Origin: Phocaeicola coprophilus
GTDB lineage: Bacteria; Bacteroidota; Bacteroidia; Bacteroidales; Bacteroidaceae
Length of the DNA stretch: 64,000 bases
Reading direction: 5' to 3'
Assembly (NCBI GenBank): GCA_016900015.1
Contig: JACJJM010000014.1
Span: forward strand, 1 to 64,000
Part shown: positions 43,169-49,351 of the stretch, in pieces
Layout: each line of letters starts with the position of its first letter
How positions within the stretch are numbered: the first letter of the stretch is position 1
Notes under the pieces: model-generated
What the model saw: the letters and a program-made list of their open reading frames with translations, nothing else
Told to the model about the DNA's origin: nothing
Databases searched by the model: none
Translations under genes and position numbers: made by a program

Positions 43169-43278
43169 GACCTGGCTATAGACTCCGCCCGACCACGCCT
43201 TCCTTTCCGTCCGACCTTACCCTCCTTTCCGCTCACGGGCCGAAAGGAGGGTAAGGTCGGACGGAATTATATAAGGAC
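43169..43278. repeat. GC-rich array of 22-bp units (copy 5) with 24-bp perfect stem
   Basis: Steps at 43169, 43191, 43213, 43235 and 43257. The first three units begin GACC and hold TATAGACTCCGCC, GCCTTCCTTTCCG and ACCCTCCTTTCCG; the next is inverted (CGAAAGGAGGGTAAGG). As a result 43206-43229 and 43242-43265 are perfect 24-bp reverse complements with a 12-nt loop. It lies in the divergent region between CD225 and copA, upstream of the copA -7 box. Confidence 0.85.
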
Positions 43279-43317
43279 TTTCCATGATTCTGTAACGCGG
43301 GAGAGGACGGTGCGTGC

Positions 43318-43325
43318 TAACTTTG
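43318..43325 (+). promoter_or_regulatory. Putative copA -7 element
   Basis: TAACTTTG, exact TAnnTTTG match, 23 nt before the copA ATG. There is no TTTG at -33, as might be expected for a promoter that needs an activator such as the HMA-AraC protein. Confidence 0.5.
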
Positions 43326-43348
43326 CCTTGACTAATGAAAGAAGACAG

Positions 43349-45799
43349 ATGGAAACGCAGAAAGATATTTTCCCCGTATTGGGGATGAGTTGTGCGGCCT
43401 GTGCCGCTCGTGTGGACAAGACGTTGCGCAGCCAGCCCGGTGTCAAGGATGCCAGTGTGAACTATGCTGCCGCGACGGCTACCGTGGCTTATGACCCTGC
43501 GTTGTGTTCTCCCCAGGCCTTGAAAGCGGCTGTGGTGGAAGCAGGGTATGACTTGGTGGTCGACAAAGGAGCTGACGTGGAGAAAGAGGTGGAAGATGCA
43601 CATGCAGCCAAGTACCGCACGTTGAAATTCCGCACGCGTTGGGCTGTCGTGCTGGCCTTGCCCGTGGCTGTCATCGGGATGTTCTTCATGGATATGCCCT
43701 ACGCGAACCTTGTCATGTGGGCCTTGGCCACGCCCGTCCTGTTCTGGCTGGGGCGTGATTTTTATGTCAATGCCTGGCGGCAGCTGCGCCATCGCACGGC
43801 CAACATGGACACCCTCGTGGCCGTCAGCACGGGCATCGCCTATCTGTTCAGCCTTTTCAATATGCTTTTCCCCGAGTTCTGGCTCGCGCGGGGCGTCACG
43901 CCGCACGTCTATTTTGAGGCGTCGAGCGTCATCATCGCTTTCATCCTCTTGGGACGTTTGCTGGAAGAACGGGCCAAGGGCAACACGTCGACTGCCATCC
44001 GGAAGCTGATGGGCTTGCAGCCTAAGCAGGTGACGCTGGTCGCAGCAGACGGTTCGCTCCGTGAGTGTCCGATTGCCGATGTCGTGCCGGGTGACGTGCT
44101 GGTGGTGAAGCCCGGCGAACGGATTGCTGTCGACGGCATCGTGAGCGAAGGCGCGTCCTACGTGGATGAAAGCATGCTCAGCGGCGAACCGTTGGCCGTC
44201 GGCAAACAGCCTGGTGCGAAGGTCTATGCCGGCACCATCAACCAGAAGGGCAGTTTCCGCTTCCGTGCCGAGAAGGTCGGGGCCGACACGATGTTGTCGC
44301 ACATCATCCGCCTCGTGCAAGACGCGCAGGGAAGCAAAGCCCCCGTGCAGAAGCTCGTCGACCGCATTGCTGCCATCTTTGTCCCGACCATCATGAGCCT
44401 GGCCCTCCTTTCTTTTGTCCTGTGGATGCTGTTCGACCCGGCCGACGGGTTCACGCATGGCCTGCTGGCGGCCGTCACGGTGCTCATCATCGCTTGTCCC
44501 TGTGCGTTGGGGCTTGCCACGCCGACTGCCATCATGGTGGGTATCGGCAAGGGTGCCGAGCTGGGCATCCTGATAAAGGACGCGGAGAGTCTGGAGGTGG
44601 CCCGGAGGGTTGATGCCGTGGTGCTCGACAAGACGGGTACGCTCACGGAAGGCCGTCCGGTGGTCACAGACGTATATGCCCGTCCCGGCTACGAGGAGGC
44701 ACGTGTTGTCCTGCACAGCCTGGAAAGCCTCTCGGAACATCCGCTTGCTGAGGCTGTGGCTTCGTCGCTGGACGCCTGCGGGCTGTGTCCCGTCGAACAG
44801 TTTGAGACGCTTGCGGGGCGTGGCGTGAAGGGACGCGTCGGAGGCCGGTCCTATCTGGCAGGCAACCGCCGCCTGATGGATGAATGTGGCATTTCTGTCG
44901 ACTCGGAGACCGCCATGCAGGCTGACCGTTATGCGGCTGAAGCGAAGACCGTCGTGTGGTTTGCTGACGAAGCCCGCGTGCTGGCTCTGTTGGCCGTGAC
45001 CGACCGCATCAAGCCGACATCCCGCCGTGCGGTGGAGGAGCTGGGACAGATGGGGGTGACGGTCTACATGCTCACCGGTGACAATGCTTCGACGGCTGCC
45101 GGCATCGCCCGCGAGGCCGGCATCACGCACTACCGTGCCGAGATGCTCCCTGCCGAGAAGGCCGGGTTCGTGAAACGGCTCCAGGCGGAAGGACGGCGTG
45201 TGGCGATGGTGGGCGACGGCATCAACGACAGCGCGGCTCTGGCACAGGCTGACTTGGGCATCGCGATGGGACAGGGGAGCGACATCGCCATGGATGTGGC
45301 CAAGATGACCATTATCTCGTCTGACCTCACCAAAGTGGCGGCTGCCATCCGCCTCTCTGCACAGACCGTGCGCACCATCCGGCAGAACCTTTTCTGGGCA
45401 TTTATCTACAACCTCATCGGTGTGCCCATAGCCGCCGGCGTGCTCTATCCCGTGTGCGGCTTCCTGCTCAATCCGATGATTGCCGGAGCGGCGATGGCGA
45501 TGAGCAGCGTGAGTGTCGTGACCAACAGCCTGCGTCTGAAGAGAAAGCGAGTGTTTGAAACAGAGATTGTTCCACTTAATACAAACAAAGTTATGAAGAA
45601 AGAATACACCATCGGAGGCATGATGTGCAACCACTGCCGCATGCATGTAGAGAAAGCGTTGAACAGTGTTCCCGGCGTCACGGCCACGGTCACCCTCGAC
45701 CCGCCCGTAGCCACTGTGGAGACGGCTGAAGGAGAAATCCCCTTCGACGCATTGCGTCAGGCTGTCGAAGCTGAAGGATACACCATCAGCGAGAAGTAA
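43349..45799 (+). CDS. copA: Copper-exporting P1B-type ATPase with C-terminal CopZ-like domain
   Basis: 816 residues from ATG 43349. N-terminal HMA domain with CAAC (GMSCAACAARVDKTL), membrane helices, actuator loop, CPC metal site in IIACPCALGLATPTAIM, phosphorylation site DKTGTLTEGRP, HP-type SEHPLAEAV, and hinge MVGDGINDSAALAQADLG. The last ~75 residues are a second HMA domain, KKEYTIGGMMCNHCRMHVEKALNSVPG with CNHC, joined by a linker (FETEIVPLNTNKVM). A second HMA at the C-terminus is unusual for CopA. An ATG at 45593 could start this domain alone, as a 68-residue CopZ-like chaperone. Exports Cu(I) from the cytoplasm. Confidence 0.93.
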   Translation: METQKDIFPVLGMSCAACAARVDKTLRSQPGVKDASVNYAAATATVAYDPALCSPQALKAAVVEAGYDLVVDKGADVEKEVEDAHAAKYRTLKFRTRWAVVLALPVAVIGMFFMDMPYANLVMWALATPVLFWLGRDFYVNAWRQLRHRTANMDTLVAVSTGIAYLFSLFNMLFPEFWLARGVTPHVYFEASSVIIAFILLGRLLEERAKGNTSTAIRKLMGLQPKQVTLVAADGSLRECPIADVVPGDVLVVKPGERIAVDGIVSEGASYVDESMLSGEPLAVGKQPGAKVYAGTINQKGSFRFRAEKVGADTMLSHIIRLVQDAQGSKAPVQKLVDRIAAIFVPTIMSLALLSFVLWMLFDPADGFTHGLLAAVTVLIIACPCALGLATPTAIMVGIGKGAELGILIKDAESLEVARRVDAVVLDKTGTLTEGRPVVTDVYARPGYEEARVVLHSLESLSEHPLAEAVASSLDACGLCPVEQFETLAGRGVKGRVGGRSYLAGNRRLMDECGISVDSETAMQADRYAAEAKTVVWFADEARVLALLAVTDRIKPTSRRAVEELGQMGVTVYMLTGDNASTAAGIAREAGITHYRAEMLPAEKAGFVKRLQAEGRRVAMVGDGINDSAALAQADLGIAMGQGSDIAMDVAKMTIISSDLTKVAAAIRLSAQTVRTIRQNLFWAFIYNLIGVPIAAGVLYPVCGFLLNPMIAGAAMAMSSVSVVTNSLRLKRKRVFETEIVPLNTNKVMKKEYTIGGMMCNHCRMHVEKALNSVPGVTATVTLDPPVATVETAEGEIPFDALRQAVEAEGYTISEK

Positions 45800-45830
45800 A
45801 GGCAACCGGAAACGGATACTTTTCAAGCAA

Positions 45831-45876
45831 AAAAACGGATGCATTTCCATTTTCAACAGGAAGTGCATCCGTTTTT
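45831..45876. terminator. Bidirectional terminator between copA and dcp
   Basis: AAAAACGGATGCA (45831-45843) pairs perfectly with TGCATCCGTTTTT (45864-45876), loop 20 nt. T-rich on either side in both directions; lies between the convergent stops at 45799 and 45893. Confidence 0.85.
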
Positions 45877-45892
45877 AGCGGGACAGGCAGGC

Positions 45893-47986
45893 TTACTTCA
45901 GCCCGTGCAGTTTCAGGAGCGGCTCGATGCTTGGTTCAGCTCCGCGGAAGTTGACGTAGAGCTTCATCGGGTCGTCTGAGCCACCTTTTTCCAATATGTT
46001 CTTGCGGAATGACGTAGCTGTTTCCTGGTCGAAGAGACCGTGTTCCTTGAATGCTTCGAAAGCGTCGGCCACGAGGCGCTCGGCCCAGAGGTAGCTGTAA
46101 TAGCCTGCGTCGTAGCCACCCATGATGTGGTTGAAGTAAGTGGCGCGATAGCGGGGTGCGATTTGCGGGATGAGGCCCAGCTTGTCCATCGTCTGTTTTT
46201 CAAACTCCATCACATCCAGTCCTTCGGTCGAGGTGAGCGTGTGGAATCCCATGTCGAGCAGGGAGGCGGCCAGCCGCTCTGTCACCTGGAAGCCTTGGTT
46301 GAACAATGCCTGTTTTTCGATCTTGGCTATCAGTTCGTCGGGGATGACCTCGCGGGTCTTGTAGTGCTTGGCATAGACGCGGAGCACTTCAGGTGCGAGT
46401 GCCCAGTTCTCCATGATCTGCGAGGGAAGTTCGACGAAGTCGCGTGCGACGGCTGTGCCGGAGGTGCCTTTGTATTGGCATTGCGTCAGCAGTCCGTGGA
46501 GGGCATGCCCGAACTCATGGAACATGGTGCACGTCTCGTCGAGTGTCAGCAGCGAGGGCATGTCGCCGGCAGGCTTCGTGAAGCTGGCCACGTTGTAGAT
46601 GAGCGGGCGCGTCTGTCCGTCAGCTTCGCGGAAGTTGCTCATCCATGCACCGCTGCGTTTGCCGGCACGCGGCATGTAGTCCTGGTAGAAGATGCCCAAC
46701 AGGGAGCCGTCGGCGTCTTTCACGATGTAGGTTTTCACGTCCTCGTTGTACACGGGGATGCTGTCGGTCGGCGTGAGCGTGATGCCATAGAGCTTGTTGA
46801 CGACGTAGCACAGCCCGTTCCACACGTCTTCCTGGCTGAAGTAAGGCTTCACTTCGTCTTCGTTGAGGTCGTATTTCTCTTTGCGCAGCTTCTCGGCATA
46901 GTACCACCAGTCCCAGGCCTCCAGCTTCTCGCCGCGGCCTTCGCGGTCCATGAGGCCTTGCAGTTCGGCAGCCTCTTTCCGGGCGTTCTTGATGGAGTAT
47001 CCCCAGAGGTTGTTGAGGAAGTCCATGACTGTCTCCGGCGTTTTGGCCATATTCTCGGCCAGGACGTATTCGGCGTGGTTCTTATAGCCCATCAGTTTTG
47101 CTTTCTCCAGCCGGAGCGTGAGGATTTGCTTCAGCACCTCCTTGTTGTCGTTGGCATTGTCGTGGTTGCCCAGGCTGGTGTATGCCTGGTAGATGTTCTT
47201 CCGCAGTTCACGGTTCTGGGCATATTGCAGGAGCGGCAAGCGGCTCGACTCTTGCAGGGTGAACACCCATTTGCCGGCCAGTCCGCGTGCTTCAGCTTCG
47301 TGCGCCGCGCCGGAAATGACGGCCTCGGGCAGGCCGGCCAGGTCTTCCTCCTTGTCGATGACAAGTTGGTAGGCGTTGTTGTCAGCCAGGACATGGTTGC
47401 CGAAGTCGATGGTCAGTGTGGAGAGCTGTTTGTTGATTTCGCGCAGGCGTTGCTGCTTGTCGGCGTCGAGCGACGCACCCGAACGGACGAACCGTTTATA
47501 GTATTTGTCGAGCAGATAGTGCTGTTCGGTGTTGAGGCTCAGCGTGCCGTCTTCCTCCTGTTGGTGCAGGGTGGCGATGCGCTGGTAGAGGTCGGCGTTC
47601 AGGTAGATGTTGTCCTGATGTTCGGAGAGCATCGGGGCGATGCGTCCTTGCAGGGCTATCAGGCTGTCGTTTGTGTCGGCTTCGGTGAGAGCGAAGAAGA
47701 CGCCGCTCACGCGCGAGAGGATTTCACCGCTGTTGTCCAGGGCGACGACGGTGTTTTCGAAGGTCGGCGCTTCTGTGTTTTGGACGATGGACTGGATTTC
47801 TTCATTCTGCTGTTCGATGCCCTTCAGGAAGGCAGGTTCATAGTGTTCGAACTGGATTCGGTCGAAGTCCGGCGTCGCGTAGGGTGTCTGGAACTCCGTC
47901 AGGAAAGGGTTGCTCGTCAGATTCTCTTTCTGGCTGCAAGCACAGAACAGGCAACTCATGGTTGCTGCAATCATTAATGTTTTCAT
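45893..47986 (-). CDS. dcp: M3-family peptidyl-dipeptidase
   Basis: 697 residues. Lipoprotein signal with FCAC (C17), then the all-helical M3 fold. Zinc site HExxH in TCTMFHEFGHALHGLL, with the downstream glutamate in the ~25-residue block that follows. Family landmarks: NPFLTEFQTPYATPDFDRIQFEHYEPAF, DYMPRAGKRSGAWMSNFR, GGYDAGYYSYLWAERLVADAF. It removes C-terminal dipeptides from short peptides, here likely at the periplasmic or outer surface because of the lipid anchor. Single gene, convergent with copA. Confidence 0.94.
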   Translation of the reverse strand: MKTLMIAATMSCLFCACSQKENLTSNPFLTEFQTPYATPDFDRIQFEHYEPAFLKGIEQQNEEIQSIVQNTEAPTFENTVVALDNSGEILSRVSGVFFALTEADTNDSLIALQGRIAPMLSEHQDNIYLNADLYQRIATLHQQEEDGTLSLNTEQHYLLDKYYKRFVRSGASLDADKQQRLREINKQLSTLTIDFGNHVLADNNAYQLVIDKEEDLAGLPEAVISGAAHEAEARGLAGKWVFTLQESSRLPLLQYAQNRELRKNIYQAYTSLGNHDNANDNKEVLKQILTLRLEKAKLMGYKNHAEYVLAENMAKTPETVMDFLNNLWGYSIKNARKEAAELQGLMDREGRGEKLEAWDWWYYAEKLRKEKYDLNEDEVKPYFSQEDVWNGLCYVVNKLYGITLTPTDSIPVYNEDVKTYIVKDADGSLLGIFYQDYMPRAGKRSGAWMSNFREADGQTRPLIYNVASFTKPAGDMPSLLTLDETCTMFHEFGHALHGLLTQCQYKGTSGTAVARDFVELPSQIMENWALAPEVLRVYAKHYKTREVIPDELIAKIEKQALFNQGFQVTERLAASLLDMGFHTLTSTEGLDVMEFEKQTMDKLGLIPQIAPRYRATYFNHIMGGYDAGYYSYLWAERLVADAFEAFKEHGLFDQETATSFRKNILEKGGSDDPMKLYVNFRGAEPSIEPLLKLHGLK

Positions 47987-48015
47987 GGGTCCGTTATGGT
48001 ATTAAAGTGAGGGAA

Positions 48016-48023
48016 CAAATATA
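48016..48023 (-). promoter_or_regulatory. Putative dcp -7 element
   Basis: Minus-strand TATATTTG, exact TAnnTTTG match, 29 nt before the dcp start; -33 box unclear. Confidence 0.45.
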
Positions 48024-48185
48024 GTGCATTTTTTCTGTTCTGCCATATTCCTTCCCGCTTCGTCTCTTCCGTGTCCAATAATTTTTATATCCGGCTTGGA
48101 CAATGCCTGTTGTGGGGAGGTATTGGGTAAATGCTTTATTTTCAATGCGTAGACGGCGTGGCCGGAATCCCTGTATGGAAGGCGG

Positions 48186-48273
48186 GAGCCGAGTCTAGGG
48201 TAGGCAGGAGCGGAAAGGAGGGTAAGGTCGGCTACCTTCCTTTCCGCTCCCGGCCGCTATTAACTACCGTCGG
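48186..48273. repeat. GC-rich array of 22-bp units (copy 6)
   Basis: Steps at 48186, 48208, 48230 and 48252. Units 2 and 3 are mutually inverted (GAGCGGAAAGGAGGGTA and TACCTTCCTTTCCGCTC, one mismatch over 17 bp), giving a hairpin. It fills part of the 452-bp divergent gap between dcp and the OmpA gene; the rest of the gap shows only promoter elements. Confidence 0.8.
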
Positions 48274-48371
48274 ACGGGGCTTGGGAAGTATATATTTTTT
48301 GAAGCTATGCGAAGAAAAGGCTGTGTGTTTCCTCCGGTTGCTTTTTCCTTGTGCATCAAGTGGAGGCAAAG

Positions 48372-48403
48372 TTTGCGTATGCGGAGAAACTTCTGTAATT
48401 TCG
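48372..48403 (+). promoter_or_regulatory. Promoter of the OmpA gene
   Basis: TTTG (48372-48375), 20 nt, TAATTTCG (48396-48403; one mismatch to TAnnTTTG), 35 nt before the ATG. Confidence 0.55.
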
Positions 48404-48438
48404 CCAACAAACTGTAATCTAACGAAAAACAGACCATA

Positions 48439-49281
48439 ATGAAAGCAATTCTTTTCTCGTGCGCGGCAGCGGCCCTGTTGTGCACTTCCTGTGTGACAAA
48501 AGAAAAATACATGTTGGCCGAGAACGGCCGTCTGGAAGCGTTGGCACGTGCCGACAGATTGAACAGTGAACTAAACGTGAAGCGTACGGAAAATGCCCAG
48601 CTCTCTGACCGCCTGGCCGCGCTCTGCCGCGACACCACCCGTCTGGGGAACAGCATCCGTTCCTACCAGCAGTTGCTGGCAGGCAATGTGGATTCGCAAG
48701 AGAAGCTCACAGCCATGCTCAACAAAAAGATGCAGCAACTGGCCGAACGCGAAAACACCATCAACGAGTTGCAGGACATGATTACGGCCCAGCAGGAGAA
48801 GGTGAAGTCGCTGCTTTCGAGCGTGAAAGATGCCCTGTTGGGATTCAACAGCGACGAACTGACCATCCGCGAGGAAAACGGCAAGGTCTATGTGGCCATG
48901 AGTGACAAGCTCCTTTTCGCTTCGGGAAGCGCGACCGTCGACAAGCGGGGCAAGGAAGCCCTGGCCAAGCTGGCCGAGGTGCTCAACAAGCAGACCAATA
49001 TCGATGTCTATATCGAGGGACACACTGACACGAAGCCTATCCACAACGCCCGTTTCGCGGACAACTGGGACTTGAGCGTCATCCGCGCCACGTCCGTCGT
49101 GCGTATCCTCACGGAAGAATATGGCGTCAGCCCGTTGCAAATCCAGCCTTGTGGCCGCGGCGAGCACATGCCTGTCGCCGATAATGAGACAGCCGAAGGT
49201 CGTGCACGCAACCGCCGCACCGAAATCATCATGGCTCCGAAGCTCGACGAACTCTATAAATTAATGAAGAATGAAGAGTGA
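48439..49281 (+). CDS. OmpA-family peptidoglycan-associated lipoprotein
   Basis: 280 residues. Lipobox LLCTSC (C18 or so). Residues ~25-135 are a coiled-coil-like helical stretch (RLEALARADRLNSELNVK, LTAMLNKKMQQLAERENTINELQDMI). The C-terminal OmpA/MotB domain (~145-270) has LLFASGSATVDKRGKEALAKLAEVL, DVYIEGHTDTKPI and NETAEGRARNRRTEIIM, which binds peptidoglycan. The lipid anchor, coiled coil and OmpA domain together link outer membrane and wall. Its last codons and stop lie inside a GAATGAA repeat, so the C-terminal KLMKNEE is probably repeat-derived. Confidence 0.9.
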   Translation: MKAILFSCAAAALLCTSCVTKEKYMLAENGRLEALARADRLNSELNVKRTENAQLSDRLAALCRDTTRLGNSIRSYQQLLAGNVDSQEKLTAMLNKKMQQLAERENTINELQDMITAQQEKVKSLLSSVKDALLGFNSDELTIREENGKVYVAMSDKLLFASGSATVDKRGKEALAKLAEVLNKQTNIDVYIEGHTDTKPIHNARFADNWDLSVIRATSVVRILTEEYGVSPLQIQPCGRGEHMPVADNETAEGRARNRRTEIIMAPKLDELYKLMKNEE

Positions 49282-49350
49282 AAAATGAAGAATGCCGTCG
49301 GCGGCGTCGGTCTCTTCACTCCTCATCCTTCATTCTTAATTCTTCATTCC
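49263..49350. repeat. GAATGAA-type intercistronic repeat (copy 2)
   Basis: AATGAAGAATGAAGAGTGAA and related heptamers, GC-rich core (~49293-49310), then CCTTCATTCTTAATTCTTCATT. The left half matches the copy at 24677 nearly base for base. It contains the OmpA stop codon (49279-49281) and ends 1 nt before the next ATG. Confidence 0.75.
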
Positions 49351-49351
49351 G

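Noticed and set aside
43217-45868. 883-residue open frame antisense to copA
   Set aside because: It mirrors the coding strand of a well-conserved gene; long antisense frames are common in GC-rich coding DNA and it shows no domain.
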